The notes below the pieces were generated by a model that was not told the origin of the DNA, searched no databases, and saw only the letters and a program-made list of their open reading frames with translations. A stretch of DNA of 64,000 nt from Ancistrus triradiatus. Its lineage: Eukaryota > Chordata > Actinopteri > Siluriformes > Loricariidae. Below, one piece after another: positions 21,235 to 30,607 of this stretch. The first letter of the stretch is position 1. Every line of letters starts with the position of its first letter. The DNA is taken from contig JAJAGP010001642.1 of NCBI GenBank assembly GCA_025084515.1, positions 1 through 64,000 of the forward strand, in the 5' to 3' direction. The translations under genes and the position numbers were made by a program.

Positions 21235-21872
21235 GTCTGCAGCGACCAGCAAAGGGACCCAGTGTTAGCTCCAGGACCTCCGGTTTGGATGCCGGGTTTC
21301 TTCAACCGGATCTCGCTTGTAAGCCCCGCATTTGAGCATGAAAGCTCAATGCCTGGGCATTTAGCGCCGCCAAGCCCCGTTCATGAGCGCGCTGAGCTGG
21401 CAAGCTCTGAAAGTGAGCATTCAGTGCCCTCCAGCTCTGAACCTGGGCCCGCCACGCAGGTAAGCTCCGCACCTGGGCAGTGATTCCCCGTGCCTGAGCC
21501 CTTGGTGCCCCCTAGCCCTGTACCTGGGCCACCAGTTCACCAGTGCCAAGCTCCGCCCCTGAGCTGTTGAGCTCTGCCCCCAAGCCGCCAGCGCCGAGCT
21601 ACTCCCCTCAGCCGTCGGGCCCCGTCCTTGGGCCATCGGCATCTAGTTCTGCTTCAGACCGCTGGGCCCCACCTATGAGCAACTGAGCGTTGCTCCTCAG
21701 CCGCCAGCGCTCAGTTATCGGGTTGGTCACTGAGCCCACTATGGACATTGGACCGGCCTTGATCGGCCGTCCCCTCCTCTTCAGCCCCTTTTTCAAGGTC
21801 TTTCCGGCCTACTGGCACCTTTCAGTGCTGCACCTTCTCAACTCTGAGTGGGTGAGACTGGCAAGTGGAGCC
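21235..21872 (+). pseudogene. Pro/Ser-rich repeat ORF of element B (broken)
   Basis: The frame to 21483 contains MPGHLAPPSPVHERAELASS, then ESEHSVPSSSEPGPA and SSAPGQ, the same unit as in element A (PMPEPLAPPSLVHERI...SSSAPGQ). After a stop at 21481 another unit (PVPEPLVPPSPVPGP) follows, with further stops. The tail PLLFSPFFKVFPAYWHLSVL then LNSEWV (about 21773-21855) parallels the tails of A and C. No function is recognised. It lies just before the 3' LTR remnant. Confidence 0.55.
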
Positions 21873-21875
21873 AAT

Positions 21876-22117
21876 TGCACAACCGGAGGCACGCCGTAAG
21901 CGTGCTATGAATAACAGTACTTTACGCTTATGGCATGCAGGTTCTTTTATTTAGTTTTATTTCTTTATTTATTTCTTTATTTGATTGTATTTCATTTCAT
22001 TTATTTAATTTCATTTCAGTTATCAATACCAACTGGAGCTAACTGCAGTTGGGTCCCAACCTGTTTATATTTTATTTTATATGGTTTGTCATAGTTTTTA
22101 AATGGTGAACCGTAAGA
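21876..22117 (+). repeat. 3' LTR remnant of element B
   Basis: Repeats 20999-21234 with few differences (CCGGAGGCACGCCGTAAGCG; AACTGGAGCTAACTGCAGTT) and ends GGTGAACCGTAAGA. Both the G-tract and the LTR start are deleted. Confidence 0.8.
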
Positions 22118-22413
22118 GTAGGATGTTATTTCTGCATCTTTATAAGCCCTCATGTCTGAGCTTATAGCTCAGTTCAGCTTGCCTGCCTGATTTGATGCAG
22201 TCCCCCCACCCTCAACCTTATAGGGGGTGGCCTTGAGTAGCTTATGGAAAATGATAATAGAGTTGGACTTTCACACATTTGTACAACATTTCCCAAAAGT
22301 ATTTGCTTTTTGGGGGTAGAAATAGGTTTATCTTCAGTCATCCACTGAATTGTTGCAAATTATGTTTTTTTTCTGTTTCAAATGGTATTCCATGCCAGAG
22401 AAGTGTTACTGGT

Positions 22414-22942
22414 GGATTTACACCAATATTAAAATTGTGCATTTATTGTCGAGGAGCCACAACTGGATTTCATTATCCTTAGTCCGTTCTTCTATGCCAA
22501 AGTACACCTTAAATGCAACCCAAAGGTGTTCTCCAAATTCCTCAAATGGTTTCCCCTGCTTAATCTCCATTATTTTATTTCAAACCTCTGGGACTGAGCC
22601 TCTAAGACATATTAGGACCTGTTTAAACCTATTTAGTATGTCTGCATTTTTTCTATAAACTAAGGGATTTATAATAGTTCTGTCAAGCAGGTTGACTGGA
22701 GTATTAGAGGCTAATTCAGACAAAATAGTTGTGAGCGGTATTTGCCAAATGTGTCTCCATTCCAAGTTAAAATATTTGGCTTGAAGCATATCGACTTGTC
22801 TGGAATGTCCCACACATTCCTGATATGTTAGCTGTTGTCTGACATCATATTGCTCACCATTTGGAGCAGTCATTGTTTTTAAAACCACTACTTTGGAGGA
22901 TTTAGCTGCTCTACCCCTTGTTTGAAAAGGGCTCCGGTTCAA
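22414..22942 (-). pseudogene. Retroviral-type gag (capsid) remnant
   Basis: A 120-codon minus-strand frame (22942-22580) contains RHIWQIPLTTILSELASN and later NRFKQVLICLRGSVPEV. It stops at a TGA and continues in the same frame with IKQGKPFEEFGEHLWVAF (about 22562-22510). That wording fits the QG....F..F...LW..F pattern of the capsid major homology region of retroviruses and related LTR elements. A one-base shift follows near 22500. The stop and shift make it dead. No LTRs or pol were recognised around it, so whether it came from a retrovirus or another LTR element is open. Confidence 0.45.
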
Positions 22943-24382
22943 TTCTGGGATGGCGGCAGCTAGTCATCCACCAGGACTGAAGACCAAGTCCCTGTTTGCT
23001 GGATCAGCACATGGCTGCTGAACTGGTAACTGTTTGACAGCCTGTCAGCAGCCCCAGCTAAGTTCAACATTATAGATGAGACTGCTGGACAACACCCATA
23101 CTTTGACTCGCAAATACTACAGAATATGCCAGTGGTATCGGCAGCAGCGAAAGAGTGGTTTCACTCCCCTGGTGCTGAGTCTCAGCAAATCTGTTCAAAT
23201 CTGCAGGCACTTCATCCACCTCTTCAGCTAAATCCTCTAATGCTGACAAAGCATGATTTTAAGGATCTAAGTTTTGTTTAATTGAAGCCACAGGGATTCC
23301 AATAGTATTGCAGCATTGTTTAAACTTGAGGCATAGTTGATGCCTTTAACTTATTTTGTAATTACAAATTAATTAAGTGAACTCTTCTGATCATCTGACT
23401 GTCTCTGACTGGATGCTTACCATGTGGCACATGCTTTCCACAGTAGAAGTAGTGTATTCAAACTATCGAGTAAAACCAGAATTTTTTTCTCCATCGGTTT
23501 GTAGGAGGATACATTCAAGCACACAGTATTTTAGTGTCAATTTTATTGTTAGATTAGAAAACACTTTAGAATAAGTATTTGGGGGCATGGTGGCAGAGTG
23601 CAGAACTGACAAGGTAAAAAAAGATTTGATCTCAAATCTGAGGCCAAAAATATATCTATAAAAAAAGATACCCTGACTACTGGAAGGGGAATGAAGGCTT
23701 GCCTAGAGTTATCTGAGATGGACCAGTGCAGTGGGACCATTACTGTAGTGACAGCACTGTCGGATGTACCATTACCTGAGCAGTAGAACAGTCCTCTCAG
23801 CCCTATGTCAGCAGTTTCATGTCTTAGGCCATCTCCTATCTCAGTATTATTTCTTCGGAATTTAATTAATTAATTGCTGTTGAAAATTTCTGAATTCAAT
23901 TAATTAATTGCTGTTTAACTTGGGCATCAAGTCTGTTGTCCAGTACCGGAAGTGGGTCAGATCTCCACTGAGTTTATTGTGTTTTTCTTTATTTTTACAT
24001 TTATAGTACTATATTCTTAGTGTAAATAAGTCCCCATGGCTCTTAAAAAGGTTGATGATTACAGCCAATCGAAAGGGAAAGAGAAACTGAATCCTCCGGA
24101 TAACTTTCAGGCTGTAGTTAGCTTAGCATGGCAGCTCCAAGTTCACCTATAGAGTAAGTGTTTTGCTTTTCTTTTCATTTTCAATCCATTACGCACTACT
24201 CACACGTTACTGAGATTTTCAACACTTTATCATAAAATAAGCTTTGTATTTGATGATTTTGGCCAACTCTAGGTTAATGTATAAGTGTTTTAAACAATAA
24301 GGTTGGCTTGCTTGCATCTGAGATATGGGAACAGATCAGGAGATGTCATGTTAGGTAGACCAGCAATAGCACAGAATCGACT
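22943..24382. other. Intergenic DNA
   Basis: 22943-23330 may be further decayed gag leader; I cannot support a frame. 23860-23925 has a direct repeat of AATTAATTAATTGCTGTT. Otherwise unremarkable. Confidence 0.35.
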
Positions 24383-24383
24383 C

Positions 24384-24420
<37 letters not shown>
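24383..24420 (-). repeat. (TAA)12 tail of the L2-type LINE
   Basis: Trinucleotide array exactly at the LINE's 3' end (minus strand GTTATTATT...), following ATATAAATAAAACTTTT. Confidence 0.9.
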
Positions 24421-24424
<4 letters not shown>

Positions 24425-24811
24425 AGTTTTATTTATATTTATATTTATATAGCACTTTTTCAAACAACGTTTCACAAAGTGCTTTACACAAGCAAAACAA
24501 TTTAAGGCAAAAAATTTCATAAAATAATAATAAAGCACTAAAATGAAATAAAATACAAACATTTAAAAGTGCAGATGCAATAAAAGATTATGTAAAAATT
24601 AAACAGATTAACATAATGTTAACCTGAACATGTGTGTCTTAACCCTCTTATTAAATGTGATAATATCGTCCAGAGTCTTCAGGCCATCAGGAAGAGAGTT
24701 CCAAAGATTAGGGTCATAATAAGAAAAGGTCACCTTTCCACTGTTTTGCTGGGTGGTTGGTATGACCAGCATGTTCCTGTTAGCTGATCTGAGGGCCCTC
24801 GGTGGAATGTA

Positions 24812-26184
24812 CAGTGGTGCTTGAACGTTTGGGAACCCTTTAGAATTCTCTATATGTCTGCATAAATATGAGCTAAAACATCATCAGATTTTCACACAAG
24901 TCCTAAAAGTAGATAAAGAGAACCCAGTTAAACAAATGAGACAAAAATATTATACTTGGTCATTTATTTATTTGAGGAAAATGATTGCAATATTATATAT
25001 TAGTGAGTGGCAAAAGGCTGGAAAAGGTTACAAAAATCATGTCTAAAGAGTTTGGACTCACAGACAGACTCCACAGACAGACTGTGTACAAATGGTAGAA
25101 AATCAAGACCATTCTTACCCTCCCCAGGAGTGGTCGACCAACAAGATCACTCCAAGAGCAAGGCGTGTAATAGTTGGCGAGGTCACAAAGGACCCCAGGG
25201 TAACTTCTAAGCAACTAAAGGCCTCTCTCACATTGACTAGTTGTCCACCACCATCAGAAGAACACTGAACAACAATGGTGTGCATGGCAGGGTTGCAAGG
25301 AAAAAGCCAATTCTTTCCAAAACATCATTGAGACTCGTCTGCAGTTTGCTAAAGAATCACGTGCACAAGCCAGAAGGCTATTGGAAGAATGTTTGTGGAC
25401 GGATGAGACCAAAATAGAACTTTTAGGTTTTAAAGTAACGTTTTATGTTTGGAGAAAGGAAAAACACTGCATTCCCAGCAATAAGAACCCTTATCCCATC
25501 TGTGAAACATGGTGGTGGTAGTATCATGGTTTTAGGCCTGTTTTGCTGCATCTGGGCCAGGACAGCTTGCCATCATTGATGGAACAATGAATTCTGAATT
25601 ATATCAGAGAATTCTAAAATGTCAGCACATCTGTCCATGAACTGAATCTCAAGAGAAGGTGGGTCATGCAGCAAGACAACGACCCTAAGCACACAAGTCG
25701 TTCTACCAAAGAATGGTTAAAGAAGAATAAAGTTAATGTTTTGGAATGGCCAAGTCAAAGTCCTGACCTTCCAATCGAAATGTTTGTGGAAGGACCTGAA
25801 GCGAGCAGTTAATGTTAGGAAACCCACCAACATCCCAGAGCTGAAGCTGTTCTGTACGGAGGAAGGACTAAAATCCTCCAAGCTGGTGTGCAGGACTGAA
25901 TCAAAACAGTTACAGGAAACGTTTAGTTTGCAGTTATTGCTGAACATGGGGGGGGTCACACCAGATACTGAAAGCAAAAGTTCACATACTTTTGCCACTC
26001 ACTAATATGTAATATTGGATCATTTTCTTTAATAGATAAATAACCAAGTATAATATTTTTGTCTCAATTGTTTAACTGGGTTCTCTTTATCTACTTTTAG
26101 GACTTTTGTGAAAAATCTGATGATGTTTAGGCCAAATTTTATGCAGAAATACATAAAATTCTAAAGGGTTAACAAATCTTCAAG
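24812..26184 (+). mobile_element. Tc1/mariner F1, copy 3
   Basis: Starts CAGTGGTGCTTGAACGTTTG beside TA (24810-24811). At 25014 the text jumps from TGAGTGGCAAAAG to GCTGGAAAAGG, a deletion of the leader and first transposase codons. The right terminal repeat stops at CTTCAAG, lacking the last ten or so bases, so the second TA cannot be checked. It is embedded in the L2-type LINE. Confidence 0.9.
25015..25990 (+). pseudogene. Tc1-like transposase, F1 copy 3
   Basis: All three catalytic positions are still visible: the first aspartate in TDETK (about 25400), the second in QQDNDPKHTSRSTKEWLKKN (25670-25735) and the glutamate in SQSPDLPIEM (25753-25785), where one residue of the usual SPDLNPIE is missing. 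Frameshifts occur before the first aspartate and after the GGG motif, so it is inactive. Confidence 0.85.
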
Positions 26185-26445
26185 ATAAAACGATAAAAGA
26201 ATAATAATAAATGAATCTTAAAATCAATTCTAAATAATACTGGTGACCAGTGTAGCTGTTTGAGGACTGGTGTGATGTGATTGTTTTTAGGTAATTTTTT
26301 TACCAGTTAGGAGTTTTTACCAGTTTTTACCAGTTAGTTAGTCTTGCTGCAGCGTTTTGCACTTTCTGTAGGTTGGAAATGGAGCTCTTTGGTAGGTCAG
26401 AAAGAAGAGCATTACAATAATCCAGTTTCCGTAACTGGAAATTGT

Positions 26446-26797
26446 GCTTATGCTCTATATGAGAATTGTATACATCATGTAAGCAGTTGATTTATTCCAT
26501 CCACGGATCAAGGAAAAGCATGGCATCTCTCTGAAATGTCCCAGTGGCTAAAAAGTCTAAGGTGGAGAGTACCTGTATGTGTGGTGATACAGGATTAGAC
26601 TGTCTGGTATGGCTCCACAGTGCTGGCTCCAAACTATTGCAAAGCTCCATAAGGACAGCTGTTGGGAGCCTGGAGCATCCCAAGCGGTACTCATAACTCT
26701 CTGCAAATATATCTACTTGGTCCTAGAAGATGCATTTCCTCCTCAGAGAAACATCTGCCAAATCTGTAACACCTTGAATGAGCAATAAATATGCCAT
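26446..26797 (-). pseudogene. PIF/Harbinger transposase (HARBI1-like), N-terminal fragment
   Basis: From ATG 26797 one minus frame reads MAYLLLIQGVTDLADVSLRR, a TAG after KCIF, then EYRLGCSRLPTAVLMELCNS, LEPALWSHTRQSN and IQVLSTLDFLATGTFQRDAM. The last block, .VLTTLGFLATGTFQRE-like, is characteristic of PIF/Harbinger nucleases. The frame then ends where the L2-type LINE begins, so the catalytic domain is gone. One stop and the truncation make it dead. Confidence 0.65.
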
Positions 26798-27328
26798 TGT
26801 GTAAGTAGGCTTATTGTGAAGTAATAGCCCTTCTTTGGGCCTTTAGATAGCATAATGAATCACTGATTATTGGATGGCATGATGTCCAATTAATATAACT
26901 GATTGTGATAGTGAATTGAAGTGTTATTGCAGCATTTATTTCTTTTCAAAGTACATAATACTTAGTATTATAAAAAGTATATATTATAATTAATACAAAT
27001 TTAAAATAGCATTTGCCAATTATTATATAAACCAAGCATGTCAGCACTTAAATGTGTGTGTACTCTTGAGTGAGCCTGAATTAAGTTCTTCAGAAATAAC
27101 AAATCCCAAATAAGAAAACATTGGTGAATGTCAGAATCTTTGTGCAAACTGCATAAATGGGGTTTAAGAAATTTATTCCTAAGAATGGCTGGTGCATGAG
27201 ACCAAATGCTATCATGACATGACTTTTCCAGTAATAAACTTCCACTAAAAAACTGATCATTTTTACTTAAAATGTGACAATTAATGTTTCAATTTGTTTT
27301 CAATTTCAAATTGTTTCAATTTCAAGTT
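26798..27328. other. AT-rich intergenic DNA
   Basis: No recognised feature. Confidence 0.4.
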
Positions 27329-27709
27329 GTTGACATGCCCCGTCACGTCTGGACTACACTACCCAGCATTCATCACTCCTGCCTCATCATTCACTCACTC
27401 ATTTAGATTTGTCTGTCTCCTGTCTCGCGCACTGGTATCCACTTTGCTAATCAGCCACTAGGATATTTAAATGCCAGTCTTCCGTTCATTCGTTGCAAAG
27501 TTTCATCATCTCTGCCCTCATATATACTCTGCCTGTGTTCCCTAGTATAAGCAATGTTTTTTGTCTCTGCTTTTGCCTGGTGTTTTGGTTATAGTGCCTA
27601 GAGTGGACTTCTGGAATCAACCCTTTGCTGCCTCTGCCTAGTTTTGAATAAGAAAGCATCTTTGAATTGGCTCTCTATATTTGTCTCCCATTTCTGCCAA
27701 ATCACGACA
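27329..27709 (+). repeat. 5' LTR of gypsy G1 copy 2
   Basis: Starts near TGTTGACATGCCCCGTCACG, has TATA-like GGATATTTAAATGCC (27461-27475) and ends CTCCCATTTCTGCCAAATCACGACA, matching the LTR end of copy 1. The left boundary is uncertain by a few bases. Confidence 0.65.
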
Positions 27710-27853
27710 GAAAACTGGAGATGGCAGAAGTTCAGTCTGTCTCAGACTCGCTCACTGCACATGTTTGGCTGCTGTGGCAGATAGTGGCAATCTGGCAGTC
27801 CAGCTAGTAGTGACTCAGTCCGTACTGTGCTCGTCCCTGCTAAGCTATACATA

Positions 27854-28062
27854 TGACATCTAGGCTTCCCAAGGGGGTTGGGTCCTTTTTTTGAGTCTTG
27901 GTCATCCAAAGGTTTCTTCCTTATAACATTTAGGAAATTTTCCTCTCCACTGTAACCCTAGGCTTACTCAATTAGATCGGTTGGTCTATATATTTGCAAA
28001 GATGCATTGAGACAATGTTCCATTGTAAAAAGCACTAAATAAACTAATCTGGCTTGACTTAA
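27854..28062 (+). mobile_element. LINE 3' end (family LA), copy 3
   Basis: Reverse of the 5061 wording: GAGTCTTGGTCATCCAAAGG, GGAAATTTTCCTCTCCACTG, ACAATGTTCCATTGTAAAAA, then a CTTGACTTAACTTG tail at the 3' end. It interrupts the gypsy gag region, which resumes at TCAACTGGTGACAATCTCAG. Confidence 0.65.
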
Positions 28063-28720
28063 CTTGATTCAACTGGTGACAATCTCAGCTGGGCTAATGC
28101 TATATTGAAGAGCCAAGGAGAGGAAACCTGCAACTATGATTACTTCACAGAAGGCTTTTGTGCTGTATTTTGGTGTTGTTAGGGCAGTGGGGAGCTTCTG
28201 TTGTGCCTCTCCCAGGGTGCGTGTTCTGCAGCAGATTACGCCTGAAATTCCAGACCTTGGCCACAGAGTGACATTGGAATGAGGCAGCCCTCATCTCCAT
28301 ATTCCAGCATGGAATAACTCCAGACAGAACTGGCATTATAAGATGCTGGGACCCATTCTTGATGGTCTCATCAACCTTAATATCCAGTTGGACCAGCACC
28401 TGTCCTCACACTGTAGGCCAAGTCTGCCCAGTCACCTCATCAACAGTTCCTGTATCTAGCTTGCCTTCTGATGAGATCCCCATGTGGGTTGACAACAACC
28501 AGGTATGAGAATCTCAGTGACAGTGCTGCCATGTGGAGAGACAGTGCAACTACTTGGCTCAGGAAAGCACCAGATATCCTCCTGCCCAGTTTGACCCAGC
28601 ATACCCCAGACCAGGTCTTTTCCCCAGTGCACAGTCTACTTCATGCCCATCCCATGCAAGTCTATCCTCCTTTGTAAGCACTAAGCACTCATTCACTGCT
28701 GAGTATGCAATATAGACTAT
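28063..28720 (+). pseudogene. gypsy gag remnant (G1 copy 2)
   Basis: Begins STGDNLSWANAILKSQGEET followed by CNYDYF.EGFCAVF, the counterpart of the gag block in copy 1. Then, across three frames, LLCLSQGACSAADYA, LATE*HWNEAALISIFQHGI and LDGLINLNIQLDQHL, the usual order of a Retrotrans_gag domain. Multiple frameshifts. The stretch after 28400 is proline-rich and may be the gag C-terminus. Confidence 0.65.
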
Positions 28721-28796
28721 CCATATTTGGTTTCATCTGCCTTTCTACCTCCCCTGCAGCAGTGGGAGTTTTCTTAATCCAGAGGAGGGACGAGTG

Positions 28797-29535
28797 CTAG
28801 TATCAATTATAAAGGTTTTAACCTCATCACCTGTAGGTACCTGTTTGTTCCAGCCACTCTAGAACAACTCCAGTTCAACCTCCATAGTACCCACAACCTG
28901 GTGAGGATGGGTGGAAGATGGGTTTACTGATAGACTCAGCCTATTATGAGTAATTAGTTATGCCCTTTAACTAATGCCCTAGTTAGTTCTTCACAGACTA
29001 TTCCTGAAGGTTGAGAAATCTGAGTGCCATGTGCAGAGAATCTCTTTCCTGGGGTACAACAGAACTGTGAATTTTCATAGTAAAACTGTGAGCTGCTTGA
29101 CGGTTTTATGAACTTTCACAGTTTGACCATGAAGTTCACAGTTCTACTATGAATCTTTGATGGTAATTTGGCCACTTCGTGGTTCTACTGTGAAATTTCA
29201 CAGTACAACTGTAAACTTGGTGGACTATGAACGGCCACTTCATGGTTCTACTGTCACATTTCTCAGCACATTTTTTCTTGTGATTGTCTCAATTATAAGG
29301 ATCATGGATGACAGTAAGGTGCTGGCAGTCCAGGAGTGGCTGCACTCAACCACCATCAATGAGCTCTGGTGATTTCTAGTATTTGCCAATTTCTGTAGGT
29401 GGTTTATTTGGGGCTTTATTCAGCTTGATCATTACCCCACTCATTGCTCTGCTGCAGGGAAGCCCCCATTTCTCTCCTCAAACTGTTCAGGCTTTTCTCC
29501 ACTTACAGAAAGCATTGTCCACTTTCCACTGTACT
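28797..29535 (+). pseudogene. gypsy reverse transcriptase remnant (G1 copy 2)
   Basis: SINYKGFNLITCRYLFVPAT (28800-28860) is the N-terminal reverse-transcriptase block. YYE*LVMPF (about 28940-28970) precedes the place where the catalytic YxDD segment should be; it is deleted. FLKVEKSECHVQRISFLGY follows (29003-29055). After the insert, IIRIMDDSKVLAVQEWL (29298-29350) and FANFCRWFIWGF (29383-29418) give the thumb before RNase H. The gene is dead. Confidence 0.7.
29061..29280. repeat. Palindrome-rich insert in gypsy pol
   Basis: A 220 bp piece foreign to the pol frame. It contains the perfect 20-base palindrome TACTGTGAAATTTCACAGTA (29186-29205), an 11-base inverted pair AGAACTGTGAA (29061-29071) and TTCACAGTTCT (29135-29145), and a direct repeat of GGCCACTTCRTGGTTCTACTG about 63 bases apart (29170 and 29233). 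It resembles a small non-autonomous element or hairpin satellite; the family is not recognised. Confidence 0.6.
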
Positions 29536-29719
29536 TTCCACTGCACCAGTCCAAGGTAGCAAAAACACTCCCCACAGGAAAGCTCCAGCCCTGAACAACC
29601 ATAATCTCACACTTATGTTGATTCCTATACCATAATCACTCATTTCTCACATTCAAGTGCCTTCAGCCTTCCAGACCTCAGGACAGCATGTCTTCCACCA
29701 CTTTATACTCACAAAACAC

Positions 29720-29935
29720 ACATTGATGCAAGTGTTTAGCACTGTCACCTCACAACTCCAGAAATTCCAGTTCAGTTCAAACACTGGACTCCACCTCTGT
29801 GGAGGTTTCATGTTCTCCCTGTTTCCTACACTTTTTCTACAGATACTGTGGTTTCCTCCCACATTCAGAAGAATTAGGATTTAGGCAAATTGGATTCTCT
29901 AAACTGCCCCAGTGTTAGTGTATTCGATACAGTAT
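29720..29935 (+). mobile_element. tRNA-derived SINE, degenerate copy
   Basis: TTTAGCACTGTCACCTCACA, TTTCATGTTCTCCCTGTTTC and GTGGTTTCCTCCCACATTCA follow the order of the better-preserved SINE at 30005, which lies just downstream in the same orientation. Confidence 0.7.
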
Positions 29936-30004
29936 CTGTATAGTTGTTCTCGTTGTGAATGTAGCCATTGATGCTGATGTGATTTTAAATAAATAACTAA
30001 CATC

Positions 30005-30361
30005 GAGTGGGCAGCACAGTGGTGCAGTGGTTAGCACTGTCACCTCACAGCTCCGAGATGCCTGGTTCCCTGGGCTCAGCCTGTATATCGGTTGCATGTT
30101 CTCCCCATGTTCATGTGGGTTTTCTCTGGGTACTACAGTTCCCTCCCACAGTCCAAAGGCATGCGTGTTAGGTTAATTGGTGTTTCCAAAGTGCCCCTTA
30201 TAGTGTGAGTGTGTGTATGAGTATGTAAGTGTATGTGCCCTACGATGGATTGACGCCCTGTCTAGGGTTGTTCCTGCCTTGTACTCAGTGTCATCGGCTA
30301 GGCATTGGGTGTCCCACGACCCTGACTATGATAAGTGGATAAGACAATTAATGAATGTGTG
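30005..30361 (+). mobile_element. tRNA-derived SINE
   Basis: Opens GAGTGGGCAGCACAGTGGTG with an A-box-like GTGCAGTGGTTAGCACTG. It continues with GCATGTTCTCCCCATGTTCA and CTCCCACAGTCCAAAGGCAT and ends GATAAGTGGATAAGACAATTA. AACATC flanks both sides (29999-30004 and 30362-30367), consistent with a target-site duplication. The family is very common in bony fish. Confidence 0.75.
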
Positions 30362-30607
30362 AACATCAAGAGTTGCTAGACTGAATGTGGTGAATGACTC
30401 TGTGGAATGTTGTGTTGCGCTTATGGAGATACCATATGCAATACTAAGCAATCAATGCAATACTGAGTAACCAAGAGGAACATTATTTATCCTTCACGGT
30501 CAGGAAAAACATAATCAGGATATGATTTTCCAAATACTAATACAGCTACTGTAGTTATCTTAAAAAACAACAACAACCTGACACTAAAGGTAGTGTGTCA
30601 TCACAGT

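Larger units (their letters stand above)
20307..22117 (+). mobile_element. LTR element B, gypsy-like (family G2), non-autonomous
   Basis: A 928 bp 5' LTR (20307-21234), a short interior (21235-21875) and a 3' LTR lacking its first 690 bases or so (21876-22117). The interior shares its leader with element A (GTTAGCTCCAGGACCTCC here, GTTAGCTCCTGGACCTCC on the minus strand at about 15870) and then goes directly into the Pro/Ser-rich frame. No gag or pol remains. CpG- and GC-rich text stands out from the AT-rich surroundings. Confidence 0.75.
24383..26445 (-). mobile_element. L2-type LINE 3' part, split by Tc1 F1 copy 3
   Basis: Minus-strand pieces 26445-26185 and 24811-24383. The first encodes LRKLDYCNALLSDLPKSSIS, then NLQKVQNAAARL and HWSPVLFRIDFKI, the hallmark C-terminal reverse-transcriptase region of L2/CR1-like LINEs. 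After the F1 element, RALRSANRNMLVIPTTQQNS and YDPNLWNSLPDGLKTLDDII follow (24795-24640), then a stop and a 3' untranslated region ending in a (TTA)n tail. About 20 expected residues between the pieces are missing, so a deletion accompanied or followed the insertion. Confidence 0.8.
27329..29540 (+). mobile_element. Degenerate Ty3/gypsy retrotransposon, family G1, copy 2
   Basis: Order: LTR (27329-27709), gag (28063-28720), reverse transcriptase (28797-29060) and reverse-transcriptase thumb (29300-29535). Two foreign pieces interrupt it: a LINE 3' end (27854-28062) and a palindrome-rich insert (29061-29280). The 3' end is missing. It is opposite in orientation to copy 1 at 1898-3505 and retains different parts of pol. 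Confidence 0.75.
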
